This document shows positions 29,973 through 39,224 of a DNA stretch of 64,000 nt, piece by piece (positions within the stretch are counted from its first letter, which is position 1; every line of letters begins with the position of its first letter). The position numbers and the translations under genes are program-made. The notes below the pieces were generated by a model. It searched no databases and had not been told where the DNA came from. It worked only from the letters and a program-made list of their open reading frames with translations. The stretch is taken from assembly GCF_002250115.1 (NCBI RefSeq), contig NZ_CP019985.1:3472001-3536000 (forward strand), given 5' to 3'. The DNA is from Shouchella clausii. GTDB lineage: Bacteria; Bacillota; Bacilli; Bacillales; Bacillaceae_D.

Positions 29973-31250
29973 ATGGTTGATTTACAAGTGCGCTCATCGC
30001 AGCGGGCAGGCATGAATATTCATTATTGGAAAACGGACAAATTTAAAACCGTTACATTTTTACTAATGGCTAAAGCGCCATTGAATGAACGTACATTGAC
30101 AGTAAGAGCACTTATACCTTCTATTTTGCAAAGTGGCACTAAAAACTATAGCAATCGCAAACAACTTAGGCGCAAACTTGATGATATGTATGGAGCGATT
30201 TTAACGGGCGATGTTCAAAAAAAAGGCGAGCAGCATGTGCTTAGCTTTCGCATGGAAATAGCCAGTGAGCGGTTTTTGACAGGCCAACAGCCATTATTGA
30301 AAGAAGCGCTTTCCCTTTTTAAAGAAGTTGTTTTTGAGCCAAGACTAGAAGATGGGGCTTTCGCGAAAGCGATTGTTGAGCAAGAAAAACGTGCCTTGTC
30401 ACAGCGGATTGCAGCGATTTATGACGACAAAATGCGTTATGCCAACGTTCGGATCACAGAGGAAATGTTCAAAGGCGAAGCGTTTTCACTTCCAGCTTAT
30501 GGACGCGTTAGCGACCTTGATACACTCGATGAACAAGCGATTTACCAAGCGTATGAACGGATGGTCACCGAAGACCGTTTTGACCTTTATATCATTGGCG
30601 CCTACGATGAAAACGAGCTGACTCGCTCTATCGAGGAGCTATTCACACAAAACCGCCAACCAAAAGCGGAAGGACAAGCAGCAGCCAAGAGCCCGGTCCA
30701 CATAACCGAAAAACTCGTGACGGAAAACCAAAAAGTCAAACAAGGCAAATTGCATATTGGCTTTCGTACCCATACAACGTTTGGCGATGAAGATTATGAG
30801 GCGATGCAAGTCGCCAATGGCATTTTTGGCGGATTCCCGTCGTCAAAGTTGTTTCGAAATGTCCGTGAAAAAGAAAGTCTTGCTTATTATGCCGCATCTC
30901 GCCTTGAAAGTCATAAAGGCGTGCTAATGGTAATGGCCGGGATTGAATTTAATAAATTTGAACGTGCGGTTGCTATTATAAAGGAACAAGCAGAGGCTAT
31001 GAAAACAGGGGAATTTGACGAGGAAACGATTGAACAGACAAAAGCGATGCTCATCAATCAAATGCTAGAAGCGATTGATACACCAAGGGGATTTGTCGAA
31101 CTGTCTTACCATGAAATGGTTGCAGGGACGACTTATCCAATTGGCGAGCGGATTGAAGCGTTAAAGAAAGTCACGAAAACAGACATTGTCAATGCAGCGA
31201 ACAAATGGGAATTGGATACGATTTACTTTTTGAAAGGGGAGAGTGAATAA
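29973..31250 (+). CDS. ymfF: M16-like protein YmfF, zinc motif absent
   Basis: A 425-residue member of the M16 peptidase fold that lacks the HxxEH zinc motif. It resembles the non-catalytic half of two-chain M16 enzymes (RKLDDMYGAILTGDVQKKGEQH; FGGFPSSKLFRNVREKESLAY in parts). Its partner is probably YmfH, encoded next with a one-base overlap. RBS AAAGGAAGTG before ATG. Confidence 0.9.
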   Translation: MVDLQVRSSQRAGMNIHYWKTDKFKTVTFLLMAKAPLNERTLTVRALIPSILQSGTKNYSNRKQLRRKLDDMYGAILTGDVQKKGEQHVLSFRMEIASERFLTGQQPLLKEALSLFKEVVFEPRLEDGAFAKAIVEQEKRALSQRIAAIYDDKMRYANVRITEEMFKGEAFSLPAYGRVSDLDTLDEQAIYQAYERMVTEDRFDLYIIGAYDENELTRSIEELFTQNRQPKAEGQAAAKSPVHITEKLVTENQKVKQGKLHIGFRTHTTFGDEDYEAMQVANGIFGGFPSSKLFRNVREKESLAYYAASRLESHKGVLMVMAGIEFNKFERAVAIIKEQAEAMKTGEFDEETIEQTKAMLINQMLEAIDTPRGFVELSYHEMVAGTTYPIGERIEALKKVTKTDIVNAANKWELDTIYFLKGESE

Positions 31251-32542
31251 TGAAGCCGCTTAAATTTAAACAGCTAGAAGAGACGCTTTATTATGAGCAA
31301 CTTGATAATGGGCTTGATGTTTACATTCTTCCAAAGCCAGGGTTTCACAAAACGTTTGCCACTTTTACAACTAAATACGGTTCGATTGATAACCATTTTG
31401 TTCCTCTTGGACAGACAGAGCCAGTAAAAGTCCCAGACGGCATTGCCCACTTTCTAGAGCACAAAATGTTTGAAAGCGAAGAAGGCGATGTTTTTCATAC
31501 ATTTGGCAAACAAGGGGCACAAGCGAACGCTTTTACAAGCTTTACCCGCACCGCTTATTTATTTTCAAGCACATCCAACGTCAACCAAAATGTTGAAACG
31601 CTGCTTGACTTTGTTCAACACCCTTATTTTACCGATGAAACAGTGGAAAAAGAAAAAGGCATTATAGGACAAGAAATTACGATGTATGATGATGATCCTG
31701 ATTGGCGCGCTTACTTTGGGACAATTGAAAACATGTATTCATCCCACCCGGTCAAAATTGACATTGCAGGGACGATCCCGTCGATTAGCAAAATCACGAA
31801 AGAGGACTTGTACACTTGCTATGAGACGTTTTACCATCCTAGCAACATGTTGCTGTTCATTGTCGGCTCGGTGGACGTAAATGAAATGATGCAGCTCGTC
31901 CGGGCGAACCAAAGCAAAAAGGAATTTGCCGACCCAAAACCGATTGAGCGTCACGTGAAGCCTGAAGGGACGCCAGTCGACAGAGCCGAACATGTTGTCG
32001 CTATGCCTGTCCATACGCCGAAGGTATTTGTTGGCTTTAAAGAGTCAAACCCAACGCGGCAAGGGGAAGAACTGCTAAAATACGAACTGTCGTTAAATGT
32101 TTTGCTCGATCTTATGTTCGGCCCAAGTTCCGAGGCATACGAGGCTATGTATGAGGCAGGGATCATCAATGAGACGTTTGCATTTGACTATACTGCAGAA
32201 TATGGGTTCGGTTTTTCAATTATCGGCGGAGACAGTACAAAGCCAGAGGAACTAAAAGAAAAAATTATTGAGACCATTGCTGCATTCAAGCAGCGTCCAC
32301 TTGCGAAAGAAGAAGCGGATCGGGCCATTAAGAAAAAGATTGGCGCTTTTCTTCGTTCCTTGAACTCGCCTGAAAACATTGCCAATGAATTTACACGCTA
32401 TGCGTTTAATGGCATGAATTTATTTGATGTCGTGCCGGTGCTTGAATCGTTAGAAGCATCTGACTTGGAAACAGTGCTCCATCACCATTTTAAAAGCGAG
32501 TACCGGACGGTAGCGACAGTCAAAGACGAAGACATGTCATGA
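31250..32542 (+). CDS. ymfH: M16-family zinc peptidase YmfH
   Basis: A 430-residue M16 peptidase with HFLEH in GIAHFLEHKMFES and the downstream Glu in GIIGQEITMYDDDPD. It probably forms a two-chain enzyme with YmfF; the substrate is not known. It overlaps both neighbours: its ATG uses the last base of the ymfF stop, and its own stop forms ATGA with ymfI. Confidence 0.92.
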   Translation: MKPLKFKQLEETLYYEQLDNGLDVYILPKPGFHKTFATFTTKYGSIDNHFVPLGQTEPVKVPDGIAHFLEHKMFESEEGDVFHTFGKQGAQANAFTSFTRTAYLFSSTSNVNQNVETLLDFVQHPYFTDETVEKEKGIIGQEITMYDDDPDWRAYFGTIENMYSSHPVKIDIAGTIPSISKITKEDLYTCYETFYHPSNMLLFIVGSVDVNEMMQLVRANQSKKEFADPKPIERHVKPEGTPVDRAEHVVAMPVHTPKVFVGFKESNPTRQGEELLKYELSLNVLLDLMFGPSSEAYEAMYEAGIINETFAFDYTAEYGFGFSIIGGDSTKPEELKEKIIETIAAFKQRPLAKEEADRAIKKKIGAFLRSLNSPENIANEFTRYAFNGMNLFDVVPVLESLEASDLETVLHHHFKSEYRTVATVKDEDMS

Positions 32543-33252
32543 AGCGCATTTTAATAACAGGGGCAACTGGAGGAATCGGGCAAGCAACGGCAGCGATCCT
32601 TGCACAAGAGGCGTCTGAGCTTTATATCCACTACTCGGAAAACATCGAGGCAGCCAACGCCTTAGTGGCCGCCGTTCCTTGTCCTTGTGTTGCCATCAAA
32701 GCCGATTTGTCTAGCGCGGATGGCGCTGCCACACTTGCAAAGCAATTACCTGCCGTGCCTAATGTGTTTGTCGATTGTGCTGGCAGCGCTGCACCTGCGC
32801 TCTTGCAAGACGTTGGCGACGATATTCTTGAAGCACAAATGCATGTGCACTTGCTTAGCCCGATCAAACTAGTACGATCCTTTTTGCCGGAAATGCTAAG
32901 AAAACGCGATGGCGTGATCGTGCTCACATCATCCATTTGGGGGCTCACAGGAGCAAGCATGGAAAGCATCTATGCTGCAGCAAAAAGCGGTTTAAATGGG
33001 TTTGTTAAAAGCATGGCAAAAGAAACGGCCATGAGCGGCATACGCATTAATGCTGTTGCTCCTGGAGCAATCGATACAAACATGCTTAGAGGCTACAGCG
33101 AGGCTGATCTTCGTCTGCTTGCTGAAGACATTCCGTACGGCAGGCTTGGGACAGCCGAGGAAGTCGCAGAGGCGATTGCCTTTTTGGCCAGCGATAAGGC
33201 ATCGTACATACATGGCCAAATTCTTTCTGTCAATGGCGGTTGGTACTGTTAA
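32539..33252 (+). CDS. ymfI: Short-chain dehydrogenase/reductase YmfI
   Basis: A 237-residue FabG-like oxidoreductase with the TGATGGIGQA nucleotide motif, catalytic Ser/Tyr/Lys (SSIWG and YAAAKSG) and a C-terminal YIHGQILSVNGGW typical of FabG relatives. Its substrate is unknown. It is coupled to ymfH by the ATGA overlap. Confidence 0.92.
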   Translation: MKRILITGATGGIGQATAAILAQEASELYIHYSENIEAANALVAAVPCPCVAIKADLSSADGAATLAKQLPAVPNVFVDCAGSAAPALLQDVGDDILEAQMHVHLLSPIKLVRSFLPEMLRKRDGVIVLTSSIWGLTGASMESIYAAAKSGLNGFVKSMAKETAMSGIRINAVAPGAIDTNMLRGYSEADLRLLAEDIPYGRLGTAEEVAEAIAFLASDKASYIHGQILSVNGGWYC

Positions 33253-33258
33253 GTCAGC

Positions 33259-33287
33259 GCATAAAGGCAAGTGAATCCGGCATACTA
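33259..33287 (+). promoter_or_regulatory. Sigma-G-type promoter of ymfJ
   Basis: GCATA, 17 bases, CATACTA at 33281-33287. Both boxes fit the sigma-G pattern. Transcription would start near 33294, inside the left arm of the hairpin at 33290-33325. Confidence 0.6.
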
Positions 33288-33289
33288 AG

Positions 33290-33325
33290 TGTGAATCTTT
33301 TTAAATTCTAAAGGAGGGATTCACA
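33290..33325 (+). promoter_or_regulatory. Hairpin enclosing the ymfJ ribosome-binding site
   Basis: TGTGAATC (33290-33297) can pair with GATTCACA (33318-33325), placing AAGGAGG (33311-33317) in the loop and the first base of the start codon in the stem. A second copy of the left arm, GTGAATCC (33271-33278), could pair with the same right arm. Confidence 0.5.
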
Positions 33326-33573
33326 TGTCAGTACTTGACAACTGGGATCAATGGAAAGATTTTTTAGGAGGGCGTCTTGACCAAGCAAAAAAAGAGGGCA
33401 TGAATGAACATGTCGTAAGTGACCTTGCTTACCAAGTTGGCGAATATTTGGCTGGGCAAGTTGAGCCGAAAAACGAACAAGAACGTGTTCTTGCCGACCT
33501 TTGGAAAGTCGCTGATGAGAAAGAACAGCATGCTATCGCTAATATGATGGTAAAATTGGTAGAACAACAGTAA
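33325..33573 (+). CDS. ymfJ: DUF3243 protein YmfJ
   Basis: An 82-residue acidic helical protein (DNWDQWKDFLGGRLDQAKKEGM). The family is restricted to spore formers. Function unknown; B. subtilis ymfJ has been placed in forespore expression sets, as I recall, which agrees with the sigma-G-like promoter here. Stands alone between that promoter and a strong terminator. Confidence 0.88.
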   Translation: MSVLDNWDQWKDFLGGRLDQAKKEGMNEHVVSDLAYQVGEYLAGQVEPKNEQERVLADLWKVADEKEQHAIANMMVKLVEQQ

Positions 33574-33580
33574 GGCGCCC

Positions 33581-33617
33581 CTGCCTGTTCGCAATTTGTG
33601 AACAGGCAGTTTTTTTA
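33581..33617 (+). terminator. Intrinsic terminator after ymfJ
   Basis: CTGCCTGTTC / GAACAGGCAG, nine-base loop, eight T residues. Confidence 0.9.
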
Positions 33618-33766
33618 CTAAAAACGGCGGTTTGTTTGGCGATTTGCGGAAATTTGCAATTTTACATAGGAAAATACTTTCCTTTTAGTAGTGTATCCTA
33701 TATCATAGACCCAAGAAGAATAGCTGATTTGGTCCATTTTTCACACTCAAGAAAGGAAGTGCCGCG

Positions 33767-34534
33767 GTGAAAGAATGGTATTTTGAGTACCAGCTCCACG
33801 AAAACCGCCCGGGGATTCTCGGGGATATTTCTTCTCTTCTTGGCATGCTGTCCATTAATATTGTCACTATTAACGGCATTGACGACACGAGAAGAGGCAT
33901 GCTTTTGCGCACTTCTGACGATGACAGCGTAAAAAGGTTTAAAGCCATCTTACATACAATTGGCAACGTAACAGTTACAAAGTTCCGCGAGCCCCGCGTT
34001 AGAGACCGATTAGCGATTCGCCATGGTCGCTATATCGAGCGAAATGCCACGGAGAAAAAAACATTTAAGTTTATTCGCAGAGAGCTAGGGCTATTAGTTG
34101 ATTTTATGGCTGAATTAATGAAAAAAGAAGGCCATTATTTAATCGGCATTCGCGGCATGCCGAGAGTCGGCAAAACCGAATCGGTAGTAGCAGCAAGCGT
34201 CTGTGCGAACAAGCGCTGGAGCTTTATTTCTTCGACGCTTCTTAGGCAGACTGTACGGAGCCAGTTGGCTGAAGATGAAATGGATGGGGACAACATTTTT
34301 ATTATTGACGGCATTGTGTCAACGATGAGGGCCACTGAAAAGCACCGCATGCTTGTTGACGACATCATGCGGCTTCCTGCAGTAAAAGTGGTTGAACACC
34401 CTGACATTTTTATCCGTGAGTCAGAGTACGAGCTTGAAGACTTTGACTGCATTATTGAATTGCGCAATGACGATAGTGAGCAAATTACGTATGACGTCGT
34501 CGAGCCAGGCTTTTCTTCATTTGACATAAGCTAA
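33767..34534 (+). CDS. ymfK: DUF3388 protein YmfK with ACT-like and P-loop-like segments
   Basis: A 255-residue protein. The N-terminus looks like an ACT domain (ENRPGILGDISSLLGMLSINIVTINGIDD in parts). Near residue 128 there is a GxxxxGKT loop (GMPRVGKTE), and near 185 a hydrophobic-Asp strand (IFIIDGIV) that could be a Walker B. Family function is unknown; nucleotide binding is inference. GTG start with AAAGGAAG before it. Confidence 0.82.
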   Translation: MKEWYFEYQLHENRPGILGDISSLLGMLSINIVTINGIDDTRRGMLLRTSDDDSVKRFKAILHTIGNVTVTKFREPRVRDRLAIRHGRYIERNATEKKTFKFIRRELGLLVDFMAELMKKEGHYLIGIRGMPRVGKTESVVAASVCANKRWSFISSTLLRQTVRSQLAEDEMDGDNIFIIDGIVSTMRATEKHRMLVDDIMRLPAVKVVEHPDIFIRESEYELEDFDCIIELRNDDSEQITYDVVEPGFSSFDIS

Positions 34535-34555
34535 AGTTTGTAGGTAGGTGTGACC

Positions 34556-35464
34556 ATGTCAGAACTAGGGAATTACTTAAAAGAGACGCGTGAAGACAAG
34601 CAGATTACGCTTGATGATCTGCAGCGTACGACCAAAATTCAAAAACGGTATTTGGCAGCGATTGAAGAAGGCAATTTTGATACGCTCCCGGGCATTTTTT
34701 ATGCGCGGGCATTTGTCAAGACGTACGCGGAAGCGATTGGCCTTGATGCCGATGAAGTGCTGGAAACGTATAAAAACGAACTGCCCAATCCGCAAACGGA
34801 AGCAGTCGATTTGCCTTCACGCTCTGAACGCGTAAAAACAAGCGCGCGTACAGCGCCTTCAAGGCCAGGAAAAGGGCGTGGAAAATCGCTGGCTTCCATT
34901 TTAGTGCCAATCTTGCTCATTGCTGCTGTCGTGCTCGTCATCGTTCTTATTTGGAACGTGAGCGGCCGTGATAGCGGCGGCGAAGTTCAGAATGAGCAAG
35001 AAGCCGGGCAAACAGATACGTATGATCCGCCTGAGAATGCTGGCGATGAAGAGGAAGGCGAAGGAGCAGCTGATAAAGACGAAGCTGGCGAAGACGAAGC
35101 AGCTGACGAGGAAAGCGGATCGGAAGACGAGCAAACTGACAAAGAGCCTGAACTTTCATTGGAAGAGACATCCGGCAACGTCTCCACTTATATTCTTACA
35201 AACGTGGAGGCAATTGAAACGCTGAAAATTGAAATGGGAGAAGGCTCCTATGTGCAAGTCCGTGACCGCGATGGACAGGCAATTGAAGAAAACGGCGGAG
35301 ACTACAAAGATGATTTTGAGCCAGACGTGAGCGGCCTTGACGCCCTTGAGCTTAATATTGGCAACGGTTATGGGGTTGAAAGGGTAGAAGTGAACGGCAT
35401 TGAAGTCGAACTCTTGGAAACCGATCACCAGTATGTGACCATTACCGTTGAAGAACAAGAATAA
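34556..35464 (+). CDS. rodZ: Cell-shape protein RodZ (YmfM)
   Basis: A 302-residue membrane protein: cytoplasmic HTH_25 domain (LGNYLKETREDKQITLDDL, about 1-75), basic juxtamembrane segment, one membrane helix (about 107-127), a very acidic external linker (about 135-205, mostly Asp/Glu) and a C-terminal DUF4115-like beta domain. It links MreB to the wall-synthesis complex. The linker is more acidic than I recall from neutrophilic relatives, which fits an alkaliphile. ATG 34556 has AGGTAGGTG before it. Confidence 0.9.
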   Translation: MSELGNYLKETREDKQITLDDLQRTTKIQKRYLAAIEEGNFDTLPGIFYARAFVKTYAEAIGLDADEVLETYKNELPNPQTEAVDLPSRSERVKTSARTAPSRPGKGRGKSLASILVPILLIAAVVLVIVLIWNVSGRDSGGEVQNEQEAGQTDTYDPPENAGDEEEGEGAADKDEAGEDEAADEESGSEDEQTDKEPELSLEETSGNVSTYILTNVEAIETLKIEMGEGSYVQVRDRDGQAIEENGGDYKDDFEPDVSGLDALELNIGNGYGVERVEVNGIEVELLETDHQYVTITVEEQE

Positions 35465-35470
35465 CCAATC

Positions 35471-35498
35471 GTTCCCGGCTTAGTACCGGGGACTTTTT
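35471..35498 (+). terminator. Intrinsic terminator after rodZ
   Basis: GTTCCCGG / CCGGGGAC with seven-base loop and TTTTT. Confidence 0.85.
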
Positions 35499-35530
35499 CG
35501 TTGTTGTTGTTTTTGATTAAGCGCTGTTTT

Positions 35531-35559
35531 TTTCAGTACGGTGCCAACTATGGTACAAT
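35531..35559 (+). promoter_or_regulatory. Sigma-A promoter of pgsA-cinA
   Basis: TTTCAG, 17-base spacer, TACAAT at 35554-35559 with extended TGG. It argues against translation starts before about 35566. Confidence 0.6.
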
Positions 35560-35619
35560 AAAAAAGTGAGTCCAGACTGGTTTCATGCAAACTGGCAAAA
35601 AGGAAGGGACGGGAAGCTT

Positions 35620-36198
35620 TTGAATTTAGCAAATAAAATCACCGTAGCGCGGATTTGTTTAATTCCGGCATTTATGCTGTTTTTGCTTGTCGATTGGCCA
35701 CTTGGCGAAACGGAGTGGTTTCAACAGCCGATTACATACAGCATGCTTGTGGCCACAGCGATTTTTGTCGTTGCCTCTGCCACGGATTGGCTCGACGGCT
35801 ACTATGCACGGAAGCTTGACCTTGTCACTAGCTTCGGCAAATTTCTCGATCCTTTGGCCGATAAGCTCCTTGTGACCGCTGCCTTAATTGGGTTAGTGGA
35901 AGCGCAGCTCGTGCCAGCTTGGATTGCCATTGTCATTATTAGTCGTGAGTTTGCGGTAACGGGCATTCGCTTAGTTGCTGCAGCAGAAGGCGATGTTATA
36001 GCGGCGAGCAAACTGGGCAAATGGAAAACGCTCACCCAGATTATCGCTATTATTGCTAGTCTTTTACATAATATCCCTTTTTCAGCTCTTTCATTTCCAT
36101 TTGCTTCCATAATGCTATGGATCGCGGCTCTGTTAACGATCTGGTCTGGAATCGAATATTTTGTGAAAAACAAACACGTCATTCTAAAATCGATGTAA
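35620..36198 (+). CDS. pgsA: CDP-diacylglycerol-glycerol-3-phosphate 3-phosphatidyltransferase
   Basis: Makes phosphatidylglycerol phosphate at the membrane, 192 residues. The CDP-alcohol phosphatidyltransferase signature DG-x2-AR-x8-G-x3-D-x3-D is present (DWLDGYYARKL...GKFLDPLADKL), with several membrane helices. The TTG at 35620 gives the family start (NLANKITVARI); an upstream extension would begin at the predicted transcription start. Confidence 0.94.
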   Translation: MNLANKITVARICLIPAFMLFLLVDWPLGETEWFQQPITYSMLVATAIFVVASATDWLDGYYARKLDLVTSFGKFLDPLADKLLVTAALIGLVEAQLVPAWIAIVIISREFAVTGIRLVAAAEGDVIAASKLGKWKTLTQIIAIIASLLHNIPFSALSFPFASIMLWIAALLTIWSGIEYFVKNKHVILKSM

Positions 36199-36211
36199 GG
36201 GAGAGGATGGA

Positions 36212-37465
36212 TTGAATGCAGAAATAATGGCCGTTGGCTCAGAGCTGCTTCTTGGCCAGATCGCCAATACAAATGGCCAATTCATCTCTAAACAGCTAGC
36301 AAGCATTGGTGTCGACGTGTACCGGCACACAGTTGTGGGAGATAACGAGGACAGGCTAAAAAAAGCACTTCAAGAAGCACATGAGCGTGCCGATCTCGTC
36401 ATCTTAACGGGCGGGCTTGGCCCGACAAAAGATGACTTGACGAAAGAAACGGTCGCGGCGTTTTGTGGAAAAAAGCTTGTGTACGATGAAGCCGCTCTTC
36501 ATGAAATTGAACATTATTTTAAACGCCATAACCGCGTCATGACACCTAACAACAAAAAGCAAGCCTATGTGATTGAAGGCTGCACCGTGCTTGCAAACCG
36601 TCATGGCATGGCCCCCGGAATGCTATGCGAGCTTGAAGACGGGAAAAAACTGGCGCTTTTGCCTGGACCACCGAGCGAAATGAAGCCAATGTTCGTCAAC
36701 GAGCTTTTGCCTAAACTGTTAGGCGCAACTGAACATACAGAAATCACTTCCCGTGTGCTTCATTTTTTTGGAATTGGGGAATCACAATTAGAAACAGACC
36801 TTTTGGACTTGATTGCGACGCAAACGAACCCGACAATCGCTCCATTGGCTGGTGATGGGGAAGTGAAACTGCGCTTGACTGTAAAGCATGCAGATAAAAA
36901 TGAAGCTGCCCGTTTGCTTGATGAAACGGAAGCATTGATTCGGAAACGGGTCGGTTCATATTTGTACGGCTACAACGAAACGACACTGGTCAAGGAAACG
37001 TTTTTGCGTTTGCAGGCGAGCGGTCTGACAATTGCCAGCGCCGAAAGCTTGACTGCCGGGCTTTTCTCAAGCGAATTGGCTGCGTTTGCTGGTGCATCGG
37101 ACGTGCTAAAAGGGAGCGTGACTGCCTACTCCAATGAACTGAAGCAGCAATTGCTTCAAGTTTCAAGCGCCACCCTTGCTAGCGACGGCGCCATCAGCGA
37201 AGCATGTGCGTTGGAAATGGCACGTGGCGTCAAAACACTTTACGGTTCCGATATGGCCATCTCTTTTACAGGAGTGGCTGGGCCCGGGGTGCAAGAGGGC
37301 CACGAAGCGGGTACCGTTTTTCTGGCGCTTCTTTTGCCAGGAGGGAAAGAGCGCGTATACACGCTGTCTTTATCGGGGGGACGCAATGCCGTACGAATGC
37401 GGGCGGTGAAATTTGGCTATTTTTATTTACTGGAAGAATTGAAAAGGAGCAATGGTAGTAAATGA
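36212..37465 (+). CDS. cinA: CinA: competence/damage-inducible protein, NMN deamidase-type
   Basis: A 417-residue two-domain protein: N-terminal MoCF/COG1058 domain (AEIMAVGSELLLGQIANTN, GGLGPTKDDLTKE) and C-terminal PncC-like nicotinamide-nucleotide amidase domain (SAESLTAGLFSSELA, SFTGVAGPG). TTG start behind AGGGAGAGG. In B. subtilis it is directly followed by recA; here a helicase gene intervenes, overlapping the cinA stop by ATGA. Confidence 0.94.
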   Translation: MNAEIMAVGSELLLGQIANTNGQFISKQLASIGVDVYRHTVVGDNEDRLKKALQEAHERADLVILTGGLGPTKDDLTKETVAAFCGKKLVYDEAALHEIEHYFKRHNRVMTPNNKKQAYVIEGCTVLANRHGMAPGMLCELEDGKKLALLPGPPSEMKPMFVNELLPKLLGATEHTEITSRVLHFFGIGESQLETDLLDLIATQTNPTIAPLAGDGEVKLRLTVKHADKNEAARLLDETEALIRKRVGSYLYGYNETTLVKETFLRLQASGLTIASAESLTAGLFSSELAAFAGASDVLKGSVTAYSNELKQQLLQVSSATLASDGAISEACALEMARGVKTLYGSDMAISFTGVAGPGVQEGHEAGTVFLALLLPGGKERVYTLSLSGGRNAVRMRAVKFGYFYLLEELKRSNGSK

Positions 37466-39075
37466 CCTATTTTACAGACTTTGATATTTCGGACCAAGTG
37501 AAACAAGCAATCCAGGATATGGGGTTTGAAGAACCATCCCCTATCCAAGAAAAAGCGATTCCTGCCATTTTGACAGGTGGCGATGTAATTGGCCAGGCGC
37601 AAACAGGAACTGGAAAAACAGCTGCATTTGGGATACCGGTTGTTGATAAAGTGACCGAAGAGCGTTACATTCAAGCATTAATTTTGACGCCAACAAGGGA
37701 ACTGGCCATTCAAGTTTCTGGAGAACTGCAAAAGCTATCGGCTCATAAACGGATTCGGACGTTGCCGATTTACGGCGGGCAATCGATCGGCCACCAAATC
37801 AAAGCGTTGCGCCAAGGAGTGCAAGTAGTGATTGGTACCCCAGGACGGATGCTTGACCATTTGCGCCGTGGAACGCTCAAACTTAATTCGGTCCATACCG
37901 TTGTCCTTGACGAAGCCGATGAAATGCTCGATATGGGCTTTGTCGATGACATCGAAGCGATTTTAAAGGAAGTCAATCAAGTTCGACAAACGTTGTTGTT
38001 TTCTGCGACGATGCCGCCTGCGATCCGCAAGCTGTCACGAAAATACATGAACGATCCGAAAACAGTGACGATTAATAAGGGCGAAGTGACGGCACCTTCG
38101 ATCAACCAAGTTTATTATAAAGTATTGGAGCGAAATAAAATTGACTCCCTTTGCCGCATCATTGACAGCGATGATGTGGAGCTCGGCATTTTGTTTTGCC
38201 GCACGAAGAAAGGCGTCGCTGAATTGACAGAAGCGCTCCAAGCGCGGGGCTACCTTGTTGATGGTCTTCATGGAGACTTGACGCAATCTCAACGTGATGT
38301 TGTTATGAAGAAATTCCGCGACTCGTCGATCGAGTTTCTCATTGCTACAGACGTAGCCGCCAGGGGTATCGATGTAGAAAATGTCAGCCATGTCATCAAC
38401 TACGATATTCCACAAGACCCTGAAAGCTATGTGCACAGGATTGGGCGTACAGGGCGAGCGGGCCGGACAGGCGCAGCGATTACGTTGGTTACGCCTCGGG
38501 AAATGAAGCATCTCCGCTCTATTGAAAAAGAAATCAAGATGCACATTCCGTCAGCAAGTGTGCCGACGATTGAAGAAGTTGTTGAAAAACAGCAAAGCTC
38601 TTGGAAAAACTTAATTGAGGATACAATTGAGCAAGGCGGCAAAGAAATGGAGTTGTTCTTGCCCCTTGTAGATGAAATTCTTGCTGAGCAAGACCCTAAA
38701 CAAGTGGTTGCGGCGCTATTGAAATTAAAGTTTTCAACAGAGACGGCAACCGAAGATGCTGGCTACAGCTTTGGTGACACAGGCGGTGCCAAAGGAATGG
38801 TCCGCTTCTTCATCAATGTTGGACGAAATGTCAATTTGACGCCGAAAATTCTTGGCGAAGAAATCGGCCGCCTTGTCGGCATCCCTGTCAAATCGATTGG
38901 CCGCATCGACATCTTTGAAAACTTCTCCTTTGTCGATGTACCAGAAGAGGCTGCGCCATTTGTGTATGAAGGCTTGCGCTATTCCCGCATTAATGGAGCG
39001 CGCGTCAATCTTGAACCTGCTAAGCCGCGCCCGAAACGGGAGCGGCGCACGCCAGCGGGCTCACGCCGTTCATAG
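37462..39075 (+). CDS. DEAD-box RNA helicase with DbpA-type RNA-binding tail
   Basis: A 537-residue ATP-dependent RNA helicase. Q motif (EEPSPIQEKAI), Walker A AQTGTGKT (about 47), PTRELA, DEAD (about 155), SAT, ARGID and HRIGRTGR are all present. The C-terminus (about 440-515) is a DbpA-like RRM domain (MVRFFINVGRN...LVGIPVKSIGRIDIF), followed by a basic tail. It resembles a fusion of a CshA-like core with a DbpA tail; targets may be rRNA. It is translationally coupled to cinA and precedes recA. Confidence 0.9.
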   Translation: MTYFTDFDISDQVKQAIQDMGFEEPSPIQEKAIPAILTGGDVIGQAQTGTGKTAAFGIPVVDKVTEERYIQALILTPTRELAIQVSGELQKLSAHKRIRTLPIYGGQSIGHQIKALRQGVQVVIGTPGRMLDHLRRGTLKLNSVHTVVLDEADEMLDMGFVDDIEAILKEVNQVRQTLLFSATMPPAIRKLSRKYMNDPKTVTINKGEVTAPSINQVYYKVLERNKIDSLCRIIDSDDVELGILFCRTKKGVAELTEALQARGYLVDGLHGDLTQSQRDVVMKKFRDSSIEFLIATDVAARGIDVENVSHVINYDIPQDPESYVHRIGRTGRAGRTGAAITLVTPREMKHLRSIEKEIKMHIPSASVPTIEEVVEKQQSSWKNLIEDTIEQGGKEMELFLPLVDEILAEQDPKQVVAALLKLKFSTETATEDAGYSFGDTGGAKGMVRFFINVGRNVNLTPKILGEEIGRLVGIPVKSIGRIDIFENFSFVDVPEEAAPFVYEGLRYSRINGARVNLEPAKPRPKRERRTPAGSRRS

Positions 39076-39126
39076 ATCCTTAGCCAAAGCGTGCTGCTTT
39101 GTCAAACACGTAGTATCTACAGTCGG

Positions 39127-39158
39127 AAAGGCCGGGTTCCGCCCGGTCTTTCCTATTT
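39127..39158 (+). terminator. Terminator hairpin between the helicase gene and recA
   Basis: AAAGGCCGGG / CCCGGTCTTT with five-base loop, then CCTATTT. The T-run is imperfect. Confidence 0.55.
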
Positions 39159-39172
39159 GTCGTAAAAAAAGA

Positions 39173-39186
39173 CGAATAAATGTTCG
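39173..39186 (+). promoter_or_regulatory. LexA (SOS) box of recA
   Basis: CGAATAAATGTTCG differs by one base from the Bacillus LexA pattern CGAAC-N4-GTTCG. It lies ten bases before the recA -35, a usual position for repression. Confidence 0.7.
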
Positions 39187-39195
39187 TAAAAACTA

Positions 39196-39224
39196 TTGGC
39201 AAACGAAGCAAAACGCGTTATGAT
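39196..39224 (+). promoter_or_regulatory. Sigma-A promoter of recA
   Basis: TTGGCA, 17-base spacer, TATGAT at 39219-39224. Confidence 0.75.

Noticed and set aside
29973-31250. YmfF as an active zinc protease
   Set aside because: The HxxEH motif is absent; a partner role with YmfH fits better.
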